From positions 1,054,001 through 1,118,000 of the forward strand of contig NZ_CP114978.1 in assembly GCF_027498035.1 (NCBI RefSeq): a stretch of DNA of 64,000 nt, read 5' to 3'. The stretch's first letter is position 1. Each line of letters begins with the position of its first letter. The position numbers were made by a program, and so were the translations under genes. A model generated the notes under the pieces. It saw only the letters and a list, made by a program, of their open reading frames with translations. It searched no databases and was not told the DNA's origin. This DNA is from Pseudoxanthomonas sp. (lineage in GTDB: Bacteria; Pseudomonadota; Gammaproteobacteria; Xanthomonadales; Xanthomonadaceae). Below are positions 38,926 to 47,709 of this stretch, in pieces.

Positions 38926-39690
38926 TCAGAGACGCGGTGCAAGCGCCTGATTGAAATTGGCCGGCAAGCCAGCGCTGGTATCGAAAGCGGCCGGGCGCGC
39001 TGGCGAAGCCGATTCAACCGAGGCCTGTCGATCCAGCACGCTCACGCGCGAAGGCAATGCAGCAGCGCGCCAGGCATTGGCCGATGCCTGGGTAAACGCG
39101 GTGTCGGCAGGACGCGCCGGGCGCAGCACGTCGAAGAGCTGGCCCTGGAGTGCCGGGATCGAGGCAAACAGCATGGTCACCGCCATCGCCATGCCGCCGG
39201 TGCCGATGGCCGCGCGCAGCGGCCAGGGCGGGCGCGTGGCTTCGCGCAGGGAGCGCGCCGGCGGGCGCACCGGTGCCGGCCGGGAGACACTCGCACCTGA
39301 TTCCAGCAATGCGTCCAGGCCGCGTTCGTCCACCAGTTCCAGCTGCGCGTGGTGCAAAGCCGCCTGGTACGCAGACACCATGAACCCGGCTGCGCCAATC
39401 AACACGCCACGGACTGCACCGGCTTCGAACACATCGATGGCCAGCTGGCGAACCGCGCCCTGCGATACGGCGCCCTGCGCGCGTGCATAGGCGTGGACCA
39501 GCACCTGTTCGCGTCCCTGCTGCAGCAGCAGGACGACATCGGGCCGATTGGCGCGTTCCAGCGCTGGCAGCGCGAGCACCTGCACCTGGAACTGCCGCGC
39601 ACGGTAGGCCGCAGCCAATCGGTCTGCACCGATTGCCGGCATGCCGCCGGCACCGGCATGACGCCGGCTGTGTGAGGTGACGTACTGCAT
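38926..39690 (-). CDS. Membrane protein with degenerate Mrr-like endonuclease fold
   Basis: 254 residues. The first half (about 20-125) has the outline of the Mrr catalytic fold: VVLLLQQGREQVLVHAYAR, then AVRQLAIDVFEAGAVRGVLIG, GFMVSAYQAALHHAQLELVD and RGLDALL, as in the domain that pushes SAYQAA and L-DG/LL segments after the core. The catalytic Q-x-K position reads HAYA, so nuclease activity is unlikely. A single membrane span lies at about 160-180, followed by an Ala-rich tail. The start at 39690 has AGGGG before it. Family assignment is by pattern only and needs a profile search; the cellular role is unknown. Confidence 0.55.
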   Translation of the reverse strand: MQYVTSHSRRHAGAGGMPAIGADRLAAAYRARQFQVQVLALPALERANRPDVVLLLQQGREQVLVHAYARAQGAVSQGAVRQLAIDVFEAGAVRGVLIGAAGFMVSAYQAALHHAQLELVDERGLDALLESGASVSRPAPVRPPARSLREATRPPWPLRAAIGTGGMAMAVTMLFASIPALQGQLFDVLRPARPADTAFTQASANAWRAAALPSRVSVLDRQASVESASPARPAAFDTSAGLPANFNQALAPRL

Positions 39691-39804
39691 GGGAACCCCT
39701 GTTCCTGAGCCATCCTGGGCGGATGGCCTGCGATTGATGTACGGCAGCGTAGGCCCTGCCACAAGCAACCGGTCGTCCCGCATCAGTAAATCCCAACCGC
39801 TGTC

Positions 39805-40389
39805 TCACTCCGTTCGTGCGCGGAATACCACACTCATCCGCGGCACGGCCGGGCGCGCGGTTTTTGGAATGCCATGTTCGTGAGTGAGCTGGGAGGCGTG
39901 GCTCATCACCAGCAGGCTGCCCGGCATCAATTCCAACGCCAGCGTTTTCCGCGCACCGGCCTTGGCACGGATGTGCATCCGACGGGGACTGCCCAGCGAG
40001 ATCAGCGCAATCGGCTGGCCCGGTTGCAGCGTGTGCAGCGTGTCGTTGTGCATGGCCACGCTGTCGCGCCCATCGCGATATAGGTTGAGGCCAACACTGG
40101 TATAGGGTGCCGCCACCCTGCCCTGCACGCAGGCCAGCATCGCGGCAAGCGGCAGCTGCGGCGGCAGTGCATCCAGGCCATAATACGCCTGCAGGCGCGG
40201 CACGTCGACGATGCGGTCGTACATCGGGCGGCGCTGGTGGATCCATTCCACGCCAGCCACCAGCGTGTCGAACCATCGCGTCGCCTGCGCCTGGTCGATG
40301 ACACCGGGCCAGTAACGGATGCCGCCTTCGGCATCGTCGACCACGGTCAGCGACGTTGGCGCGAACAGATCATCACACTGCACGTTCAA
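39805..40389 (-). CDS. alkB: AlkB-type 2-oxoglutarate/Fe(II) dioxygenase
   Basis: 194 residues. The iron ligands are H114 and D116 in AMHNDTLH and H172 in HEHGIPK; R184 and R190 in PRMSVVFRAR match the 2-oxoglutarate binding arginines. It should repair N1-methyladenine and N3-methylcytosine by oxidative demethylation; MYDR and LNLYRDGRDSVAMH are typical of the AlkB2-like branch. The start overlaps the dnaE2 stop by 4 bases, so it is the last gene of the lexA2-imuAB-dnaE2 operon and should be SOS-induced. Confidence 0.92.
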   Translation of the reverse strand: MNVQCDDLFAPTSLTVVDDAEGGIRYWPGVIDQAQATRWFDTLVAGVEWIHQRRPMYDRIVDVPRLQAYYGLDALPPQLPLAAMLACVQGRVAAPYTSVGLNLYRDGRDSVAMHNDTLHTLQPGQPIALISLGSPRRMHIRAKAGARKTLALELMPGSLLVMSHASQLTHEHGIPKTARPAVPRMSVVFRARTE

Positions 40390-43300
40390 TGGAAGTCCCT
40401 CGAGGCAACGTTGAGCTCGCCCAGCCAGTCACTCAGGTCGCGCAGGTCGGCGGCGATCAGGTGTTCGACGCCGTCCACGCGTTCCCAGCGTCCGCGCACG
40501 GCCAGCAGCCGCGATTCCAGCAGCGCGCGGCGCTGGCGCAGCGCCACATGCGGCCACACGATCACGTTGACCATGCCGTGCTCGTCTTCCAGGGTGACGA
40601 AGATGGTGCCCTTGGCGGTGCCCGGGCGCTGGCGCTGGGTGACCAGCCCGGCCACGTGCACGCCGCTGCCGTGGCGCCGGTCCTGCAGCTCGTGCAGGCC
40701 CACGATGCGCTGCTGACGCATGCGCGGTCGCAGCAAGGCCATCGGATGCACTTCCAGGCTCAGGCCGACGCTGCGGTAATCGGCGGTGATCTCCTCGCCG
40801 ATCCGTGGCGCCGGCAGGTCGACCTGCAGCTCATCCGGACTGCCAGGCAACAGGGGACGCTGGCGCTCGATGCCGGCCACCGCCCAGCGCGCGGCGTTGC
40901 GGTTGCCGGCCAGTGACTTCAATGCGCCGGCTTCAGCCAGGGCACTACGTGCTTTTTCATCCAGCTGCGCGCGCAGGCACAGGTCTTCAACGCTGGAAAA
41001 CGCTCGCTGCTGGCGTGCAGCCATGATCGCCGTACCGGCAATCTCGGACAGGCCGGCGACCTGGCGGAAGCCAAGCCGGATGTCCGGTTGCTCGCCTTCG
41101 TCATCCTCGCTTCGCCACGCGCGCCCACCGACCAGCGTGTTGTCCCAGTCGCTGTGCAGCACATCGACCGCCAGCACACCGATCGGCCTGCGCCCGGCTC
41201 GGCCACGGCGCGCGTCCTGCACGATCTGGCTGGCCGAATAGAAGCCCATCGGTTGCGCATTCAACAGGCCGCAGGCGAACGCCGCCGGTTCGTGCCGCTT
41301 CAACCAGCAGCTGGCATAGACCAGCTTGGCGAACGAGGCCGCATGGCTCTGCGGAAAGCCGTAGGAGCCGAAACCCTTGATCTGCTCGAAGATCTGGTCG
41401 ATGAACTCGGAGGCATAGCCTTTTTTTTCCATCTTTTGCCGAATGCGGACACGATGCGGCTCCATGTCGCCACCGCGCTTCCAGGCGGCCATCGAACGAC
41501 GCAGGCCATCGGCTTCGTCCGGCGAATAACCGGCGTGGATCACCAGCTCCATCACCTGCTCCTGGAACAGCGGCACGCCCAGGGTCGGACCCAGGATTGC
41601 CTCCACGCCCTCCGATGGATATGCAGGCGCTTCAAGCCCCTGGCGACGACGCAGGTAGGGATGGACCATGTCGCCCTGGATCGGGCCCGGGCGCACGATC
41701 GCCACTTCGATCACCAGGTCGTAGAACTTTGCAGGCTTGAGCCGCGGCAGCATCGCCATCTGCGCGCGCGATTCGATCTGGAACACGCCGACCGTATCGG
41801 CCAGCTGGATCAGCCCGTAGGTCTGCGCGTCTTCGGCGGGAATCGTGGCGATCCCGTAATCGCGACCGCGATGGATGCGGATCAGATCGAGCGTCTTGCG
41901 CAGGCAGGTCAGCATGCCCAGCGCCAGGCAATCGACCTTGAGCATGCCCATGGTTTCCAGGTCGTCCTTTTCCCACTGGATGATGGTGCGGTCGGCCATG
42001 GCCGCGTTTTCCACCGGCACGACGGTGGACAGCGTCTGCTCGGCGATCACGAACCCGCCGACATGCTGCGACAGGTGTCGCGGCTTGCCTTCCAGCTGGA
42101 AGGTCAGCGCCAGGATCTTCATGACCAACGGATTGGCGGTGTCGAAACCGGCCTCTTCCAGCCGCTGCTCCATCGGCGTTTCACCGTTGCCCCAGCCGAA
42201 GCAATTGGCCAGCAATGCGATCTGATCCGGCGGCAGGCCAAAAGCCTTGGCCACGTCACGCACCGCGCTCTTGCCGCGGTAGGCAATCACGGTCGCGGCC
42301 AGGGCGGCGCGGTGGCGTCCGTACTTTCCGTAAACGTACTGGATGACTTCCTCACGCCGCTCGTGCTCGAAATCCACGTCGATATCCGGCGGCTCGTTGC
42401 GTGCCTTGGACAGGAAGCGCGAGATCAGCAACCGGTTCTCATCGGGGTCCACGGCGGTGATACCCAGCGCAAAGCACACCGCGGAGTTGGCCGATGAGCC
42501 ACGCCCCTGGCACAGGATTCCCCGCGAGCGCGCAAAGCGCACCACATCGTTGACCGTCAGGAAGAACGCCTCGTACTTGAGCTCGGCGATCAGAGCCAGC
42601 TCCTGCTCGATGTCAGCACGGACCTTGGCGGAAAGCGCCAGCCCCCGCTTGCCCCATCGTTCGCAGATCCCCGCCTCGGTCAGTTCGCGCAGGTAACTGG
42701 TCGCGGTGTGAGCGGCCGGCACCAGTTCGGCTGGATAGTCGTATTTCACGTCACGCTTGAGATCGAAACCGCTGCAGCGACGCGCCAGCTCCGCCGTCGC
42801 CTGCAGCAGTTCGGCCGGATAGATGTTGCCCAGCGCGCGCCGCGAACGCAGATGGCGTTCGCCATTGCGGAACAGCAGCGCACCGGATTCGGCCAGCGGC
42901 ACGACATGGCGGATGGCAGTCACCGTGTCCTGCAGCGCACGATCGCGGCGGTTGGCCATGTGCACATCGCCGCTGGCCAAGGGCGTCATGCGTAGTTGCC
43001 TGGCCATTGCCAGCAGTTCGGCAAGGCGGGCGGCATCGTCCCGTTCGCGCAGCAGCTCCACGGCCAGATGGGCGCGCGCACCGAACACCTGCTGCAGCCA
43101 CTGCCCGTCTTCCACTTGAGGCGCCGCACCGGGCAGCCATAGCGCGAACAGCTCAGGCGGCGCATCGCGGAACTGCGCTTCCACGTCGGCACGCGTCAGC
43201 GTGTAATGCCCCTTGGTCGCCGCGCGCCGCGCGGTGGTGATCAGCGCGCACAGCTGGGTATAGCCCTCACGCGTTTCCACCAGCAGCACGAACCGGGTGC

Positions 43301-43652
43301 CATCGACCAGCGTGAACTCGCTGCCGACGATCAGCTGCACGCCGGTGGCTTGCGCCCCTTCCCAGCCGCGCACGATGCCGGCCAGCGAGCATTCGTCGGT
43401 GATCGCCAGCGCCTGGTAACCGCAGTGTTTGGCGCGCTCGAACAGGGCTGCCGCGTCGGAGGCACCACGCAGGAACGAGAAGTCCGACAGGCAGTGCAGT
43501 TCGGCATACGCCGGCAGCCCGTCGTCTTCCGCGTCATGCAGCACATCGTCGTTGGCAGCCTGCTGCAGGCGTTGCGCCATGCGCCAGGCACGCGGCATGC
43601 GCCCGCCGGGGCTGCCGTGGCCCATGCCGTCGAAAGCATCCTCCCAATTCAT
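40386..43652 (-). CDS. dnaE2: Error-prone DNA polymerase III alpha subunit DnaE2 (ImuC)
   Basis: 1088 residues, shorter than replicative DnaE, as usual for ImuC. It starts with a PHP domain (YAELHCLSDFSFLRGAS), then palm and finger domains with CQGRGSSANSAVCFALG and the catalytic aspartates in EPPDIDVDFEHERRE, and ends in an OB-fold domain. It performs translesion synthesis and most SOS mutagenesis together with ImuA and ImuB. The start overlaps the imuB stop by 4 bases. An A8 tract encoding EKKG lies at 41421-41428 without disrupting the frame. Confidence 0.96.
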   Translation of the reverse strand: MNWEDAFDGMGHGSPGGRMPRAWRMAQRLQQAANDDVLHDAEDDGLPAYAELHCLSDFSFLRGASDAAALFERAKHCGYQALAITDECSLAGIVRGWEGAQATGVQLIVGSEFTLVDGTRFVLLVETREGYTQLCALITTARRAATKGHYTLTRADVEAQFRDAPPELFALWLPGAAPQVEDGQWLQQVFGARAHLAVELLRERDDAARLAELLAMARQLRMTPLASGDVHMANRRDRALQDTVTAIRHVVPLAESGALLFRNGERHLRSRRALGNIYPAELLQATAELARRCSGFDLKRDVKYDYPAELVPAAHTATSYLRELTEAGICERWGKRGLALSAKVRADIEQELALIAELKYEAFFLTVNDVVRFARSRGILCQGRGSSANSAVCFALGITAVDPDENRLLISRFLSKARNEPPDIDVDFEHERREEVIQYVYGKYGRHRAALAATVIAYRGKSAVRDVAKAFGLPPDQIALLANCFGWGNGETPMEQRLEEAGFDTANPLVMKILALTFQLEGKPRHLSQHVGGFVIAEQTLSTVVPVENAAMADRTIIQWEKDDLETMGMLKVDCLALGMLTCLRKTLDLIRIHRGRDYGIATIPAEDAQTYGLIQLADTVGVFQIESRAQMAMLPRLKPAKFYDLVIEVAIVRPGPIQGDMVHPYLRRRQGLEAPAYPSEGVEAILGPTLGVPLFQEQVMELVIHAGYSPDEADGLRRSMAAWKRGGDMEPHRVRIRQKMEKKGYASEFIDQIFEQIKGFGSYGFPQSHAASFAKLVYASCWLKRHEPAAFACGLLNAQPMGFYSASQIVQDARRGRAGRRPIGVLAVDVLHSDWDNTLVGGRAWRSEDDEGEQPDIRLGFRQVAGLSEIAGTAIMAARQQRAFSSVEDLCLRAQLDEKARSALAEAGALKSLAGNRNAARWAVAGIERQRPLLPGSPDELQVDLPAPRIGEEITADYRSVGLSLEVHPMALLRPRMRQQRIVGLHELQDRRHGSGVHVAGLVTQRQRPGTAKGTIFVTLEDEHGMVNVIVWPHVALRQRRALLESRLLAVRGRWERVDGVEHLIAADLRDLSDWLGELNVASRDFH

Positions 43653-45076
43653 GCGAACCAGCCGTGCAGCATCCAGCCGTCATGCCGGCCGGGGGGAACG
43701 AACGCCCAGGCGCGCTGGCCGCGCGCGGTTTCCACCACGTAGTAGTCGCGGCGCGCGTCGTCGTCATCCCACCAGCCACTTTCCAGCCGCTCGGGCCCGG
43801 AGACGATCCTGGGCATGCCATGCAGCGGCACCGGCTGCGGCAGCAGCCAGGTCGGCCGCGGCGGGCGCGCCGGTGCGTCTTCCACGCCGCGCGCCGGCGG
43901 ATCGCCGATGGCCTTGCGCCAGGCGCGTTCCGGGCGCGGGTCGCCAGCCGGCTCGACCCGATACACCGCTGCATCGCCCAGCCGCGCGCGCAGGCGTTCG
44001 CGCAGCTGCGGCCATTCCACCGCCTGCTGCGAACGCTGTTCGAACAGATCCTTGGCCGCGGGCACGAACGGCGGAAGCTCGCGCGCCAGCAGACGCATGG
44101 CGACCACGGGCTTGGGGATGGAGACGCGTTCGAGCCGGTTGCGCGCCAGTTCGAACAGCATCGCCGGCATGCGCTCCGGCGCCAGCAGGCCGACATCGAC
44201 ATCGGTCTGCGCGCCTTCGTGCTCCAGGCGCAGGACGAAGCGCTGCACGCCACCGTCGCGGATCGACAGGTACGTGCACAGGTCGCCGATCAGGCGCCGC
44301 AGCGGGAACAGCAGCGCGGTATGGGTTTCCACTTCGTAACCCAGCTCCACGCGCATGTCGAAACGGTCCGGCGGCGCGTAGCACTCGAGCGGGTCGTCGG
44401 CACTGCCATACAGCTTGTCCAGGTGCTCCAGCAGCGGCAGGCCGAAGCGACGACGCAGTGCGTCGCGTGGCAGCGCGCGTACCGCAGCCAGCGTGCGCAG
44501 GCCCATGCGATGCAGGCGTTCGCCGCCATCGCCGGGCAAGGCCGCGCGGCGCACGGATACCCGGTCCAGCACCTCCTGCAGGCGCTCGGGCCGGGCGATG
44601 GCCATGCCATCTTCCAGTCCGGCCAGCACGCGCGCCGCGCGCGGCGTGGGCGCCAGCGCGAGCCGATGCCGGAAACCCTGCGCGTCCAGTTCACTGCGCA
44701 GACGCTGGGCGAAACGCGGCCATGGGCCGAACAGCTTGAAGCTGGCGCGCGCTTCCAGCACCACCGCATGCGACCACTGCTGGCTGACCAGCGAGCTGTG
44801 CCGGTACGCCCAGGCCGCGAGGAAGCGCTGGGTCCGCGCTTCGTCCTGCGGGTCGTAATCGACCGTGCGCACCTGGGTCATCAAGGCATGCGCGGCCGAC
44901 AGACGCATGCCGGCTTTCAGGCCGGACTGCGCGGCCGCGGCGTTGACCGAATGCAGCGTGCGCAGCTGCGCCGGGCCTTCGACCAGCGCCAGCGGTTCTG
45001 CGCGCGCGTCATCGGGCAACCGGCGCAGGACGGCGTCCAGGGCCAGGTGCGGCAGCAGGATGCAGGCCCACAGCAT
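43649..45076 (-). CDS. imuB: ImuB, Y-family polymerase-like mutasome hub
   Basis: 475 residues. The Y-family fold is visible (LWACILLPHLALDAVLRR, then ASFKLFGPWPRFAQRLR and little-finger sequences), but the DxD/DE metal-binding acids of active polymerases are not at their places, as known for ImuB. It is a structural hub that links DnaE2 to the beta clamp. The C-terminus has a typical WWDDDDARRDYYVVETARG and ends WMLHGWFA. Start at 45076 rather than an upstream in-frame ATG, because MLWACILLPHLALD matches family starts. Confidence 0.93.
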   Translation of the reverse strand: MLWACILLPHLALDAVLRRLPDDARAEPLALVEGPAQLRTLHSVNAAAAQSGLKAGMRLSAAHALMTQVRTVDYDPQDEARTQRFLAAWAYRHSSLVSQQWSHAVVLEARASFKLFGPWPRFAQRLRSELDAQGFRHRLALAPTPRAARVLAGLEDGMAIARPERLQEVLDRVSVRRAALPGDGGERLHRMGLRTLAAVRALPRDALRRRFGLPLLEHLDKLYGSADDPLECYAPPDRFDMRVELGYEVETHTALLFPLRRLIGDLCTYLSIRDGGVQRFVLRLEHEGAQTDVDVGLLAPERMPAMLFELARNRLERVSIPKPVVAMRLLARELPPFVPAAKDLFEQRSQQAVEWPQLRERLRARLGDAAVYRVEPAGDPRPERAWRKAIGDPPARGVEDAPARPPRPTWLLPQPVPLHGMPRIVSGPERLESGWWDDDDARRDYYVVETARGQRAWAFVPPGRHDGWMLHGWFA

Positions 45077-45180
45077 CAGCGTGCCTCCGTACGGGCCTGC
45101 GCCAACAGCACGAACCAAGCATCAGGGTCGGGGCGGGAAGCCGGATTCCACGGCGGGCAGTGCATCGACATGGCCGGCCT

Positions 45181-45840
45181 TCAATGCGCCAGCCGCAGCG
45201 GCTGCGAAGGCACCTGCCCACCGCGGCATTTGCGCACCTGCCAGGCATCGTCCTGGCTGCGGTATTCCAGCCGCAGCGCCGCCGGCGATGCGTTGACCGC
45301 ATGGCGCCGGTCGCGCAAGGCGAAGGCGCAGCAATCGCCGCTGTCGGCCGCCACCTGCAACCGGCGCAATGCGCGTTCGTCGGCGCGACGCGGCCAGCCC
45401 AGCACCGCCGCGCAAGCACCACTGCGCAGGCATTGTTCGAACGCCCACAGTGCATCGCGCGGTTCGGCCTGGACCACGTCCAGCAAGCCCAGTTCGATGC
45501 CGCCGCGCTGCCACGCGGGTGCATACGGAATGTACGGCGGGGCCACCAGCACCACCCGGCCTCCGGCAGCGGTCATGCGCGCCAGCGTAGGCAGCAGCAG
45601 GCCGATTTCACCCACGCCATCGGCCGGCAGCAGCAGTTCGGTCAGCGCGCGGCGCGGCCAGCCACCCTGCGGCAGCAGCGCATCCAGGGCAGCGTGGCCG
45701 GTGGGCTCGCCATCGTGATGGAGCGATGCCCCCTGCCCCGCGCGCCAGACCGTGCGCGCGGACAGCAAGGCATCCAGCTGCAGCGCCTGCGCGACGGCGC
45801 CAGCCTGGTCATACATCGGACGGGCAGGCACTTCGCCCAT
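45181..45840 (-). CDS. imuA: ImuA, RecA-like mutasome subunit
   Basis: 219 residues. ImuA proteins are RecA-fold relatives (SulA/RecA-like) without a proper Walker A; here ALTELLLPADGVGEIGLLLP corresponds to the P-loop area and GGRVVLVAPPYIPYAPAW to the next strand. With ImuB it directs DnaE2 to damaged DNA. The ATG at 45840 comes right after the lexA2 stop with one base between. The gap to imuB (about 100 bases) is the longest in this operon and shows nothing recognisable. Confidence 0.9.
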   Translation of the reverse strand: MGEVPARPMYDQAGAVAQALQLDALLSARTVWRAGQGASLHHDGEPTGHAALDALLPQGGWPRRALTELLLPADGVGEIGLLLPTLARMTAAGGRVVLVAPPYIPYAPAWQRGGIELGLLDVVQAEPRDALWAFEQCLRSGACAAVLGWPRRADERALRRLQVAADSGDCCAFALRDRRHAVNASPAALRLEYRSQDDAWQVRKCRGGQVPSQPLRLAH

Positions 45841-45841
45841 C

Positions 45842-46447
45842 TCAGCCCTGGCGCACCAGGCCGCAGTACAGGCCTTCGATGGCGAAGTCCGCACCGGCCG
45901 GGACCACGATCGGCGCGTGCGCCGGGTTGCGCGGCAACAGGCGGATCTGGCGTCGGCCGCGCTCCAGCCGCTTGATGGTGATTTCGCCATCGACGCGCGC
46001 CACCACGACCTGCCCGTCGCGCGCCTCGCTGCTGCGGTGCACGCCGACCAGATCGCCATCCAGGATGCCGTCGTCGATCATCGAATCGCCCTGCACCTGC
46101 AGCAGGTAGTCGGGCTTGAGCGAGAACAGCCCGCGGTCCAGCCACAGCTGCTTGTCCAGGCCGATGTCCGCGCCAATCGGCACGCCCGCCGCAACCCGGC
46201 CCAGCACCGGCAATGAGAGCAGCGCCTCGCGCCTGGCCGCGCCCGGCAGGCGGATGCCGCGCTTCTGCCCGGGTTGCAGCACGATCAACCCGGCATCGGC
46301 CAGCGCCTGCACGTGCTTCTGCGCGGCATTGCGCGAGGCGAAACCGAATGCGGCGGCAATCTCGGCCAGGCTGGGCGCATGGCCATGGGCCGCCTGTTCC
46401 TGCAGGAAGGCCAGCACCGCGGCGCGTTTGGGGGGCAAGATTTCCAT
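45842..46447 (-). CDS. lexA2: LexA-type SOS repressor (LexA2 branch)
   Basis: 201 residues. A winged helix (residues 1-65, with SLAEIAAAFGFASRNAAQKH) is followed by the self-cleaving domain: cleavage site A87-G88 in RVAAGVPIGAD, S122 in QGDSMIDDG and K159 in ITIKRL. It represses its own operon and is inactivated by RecA filaments. Cassette location and the palindrome at 46449 identify the LexA2 branch known from Xanthomonadaceae, beside a separate LexA1. The start at 46447 lies directly behind the palindrome; frame residues upstream are not LexA-like. Confidence 0.95.
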   Translation of the reverse strand: MEILPPKRAAVLAFLQEQAAHGHAPSLAEIAAAFGFASRNAAQKHVQALADAGLIVLQPGQKRGIRLPGAARREALLSLPVLGRVAAGVPIGADIGLDKQLWLDRGLFSLKPDYLLQVQGDSMIDDGILDGDLVGVHRSSEARDGQVVVARVDGEITIKRLERGRRQIRLLPRNPAHAPIVVPAGADFAIEGLYCGLVRQG

Positions 46448-46448
46448 G

Positions 46449-46466
46449 GGTGTACATTTGTACACC
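46449..46466. promoter_or_regulatory. LexA2 operator (perfect 18-bp palindrome)
   Basis: GGTGTACATTTGTACACC is an exact inverted repeat with a two-base centre, one base upstream of the lexA2 ATG. Its core TGTACAAATGTACA (other strand) is, as I recall, the motif reported for Xanthomonas LexA2. Binding would block both transcription and translation start, giving autoregulation of the whole mutasome operon. Confidence 0.9.
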
Positions 46467-46738
46467 ACATCTGTCGCACGGGGCGAGATACGCCCGTCGA
46501 CGATGGCCGCACAAGATGACCGTTCTGACCGGAAATGCCCCAAGGCCACGGAAGCCCGTGGGTTCTGCCGATAATTGCAGCGGCCGTCGCGGCACCCGGG
46601 GAACCGGTAGACCGCGACGGTGTCGCCAGCCAGCCGTCGGGCCATTGCCGACGCAGCCACACCTGCCCCCAGCCGGATTCCGCCTTGCATCCACATGCAT
46701 GCCGGAACTGCACCCACGGCTGTTCCCACGGAGCCTGC

Positions 46739-47674
46739 ATGTCCACCTGTCCCATCGCTTTCCCCACGCCCACCAGGCCAACACGGGGGCTGTCATTCCG
46801 CTGGCTGAGTGCCCGCCTGGCCGCCGCCCTGCTCTGTCTCTGCGCACTGCCGGCCGTGGCCGCCGCGGAAAAGCCCAAGCCCGGTCCTGGCTATGTGATG
46901 CCTTCGACCGAAGTCTTCGACCTGACCTCCGAGCAGGGCGAGGCCTATCGGATCTTCGTGTCCTATCCGGGTAGCGGTGAGCCTCCCAAGGACGGCTATC
47001 CGGTGCTGTACGTGCTGGATGGCAATGCCTATTTCGGTGCCTTCGCAGCGGCGCGCTGGGTGCAGGAATTCCTGCCGGTGGGCCAGTCGATCATCGTCGG
47101 CGTCGGCTATCCCGGCGATGCGGCCTGGGACGTGCGCCGCATGAACGACTACACCCAGCCGCTGCTGGACCCGCCGCCCAAGCAGTGGCGCGACCTGGCC
47201 AAGTACAAGAGCGGCGCGCGCAAGCCGTTCCTGGATTTCCTGACCGGCAAGCTGCGCACCGAAATCGGCCGCCGCTACAACGTCGACGACAGCCGCAACG
47301 CCTTGTTCGGCCACTCCTTCGGCGGCCTGTTCGCGCTGTACACGCTGTACGAACGGCCCGATGCGTTCAACGCGATCATCGCCGCCAGTCCGTCATCGGA
47401 ATGGAACGAGCAAGGCATGCTCGCCGAAGAACGCGCCTTCAGCCAGCGCCTGAGCGGCGGTCAGATCGACCGCACCGCCAAGCTGATGGTGGTGGTGGGC
47501 GACCAGGACAAGGACGACGATCCAGAACCGGCACGGGCGCTGGTTGATCGGTTGGACCGACTCTCCGGGTACGGCATGCGCGTGCGCCTGCACCGCTATG
47601 CCGATGAAGTGCATGTCACCGTGCCCGCGCGTTCGGTCACCGACGTGCTGCGGTTTTCCTTCGAGATACGCTGA
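46739..47674 (+). CDS. Exported Fes/IroE-like alpha/beta-hydrolase esterase
   Basis: 311 residues with a signal peptide (cut after AVAAA). The nucleophile elbow is S193 in FGHSFGGLFALY; PVLYVLDGNAYFG near residue 95 is typical of COG2819 esterases (siderophore esterase and S-formylglutathione hydrolase relatives); DEVHVTVP near the C-terminus supplies the histidine. Substrate unknown; no siderophore genes are adjacent. The start at 46739 has GGAG 6 bases before it; the open frame continues upstream without meaning. Divergent from lexA2. Confidence 0.87.
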   Translation: MSTCPIAFPTPTRPTRGLSFRWLSARLAAALLCLCALPAVAAAEKPKPGPGYVMPSTEVFDLTSEQGEAYRIFVSYPGSGEPPKDGYPVLYVLDGNAYFGAFAAARWVQEFLPVGQSIIVGVGYPGDAAWDVRRMNDYTQPLLDPPPKQWRDLAKYKSGARKPFLDFLTGKLRTEIGRRYNVDDSRNALFGHSFGGLFALYTLYERPDAFNAIIAASPSSEWNEQGMLAEERAFSQRLSGGQIDRTAKLMVVVGDQDKDDDPEPARALVDRLDRLSGYGMRVRLHRYADEVHVTVPARSVTDVLRFSFEIR

Positions 47675-47709
47675 GCCGCGCGTTCGCGCCTTGCTTGCGC
47701 GCGCAGGAC

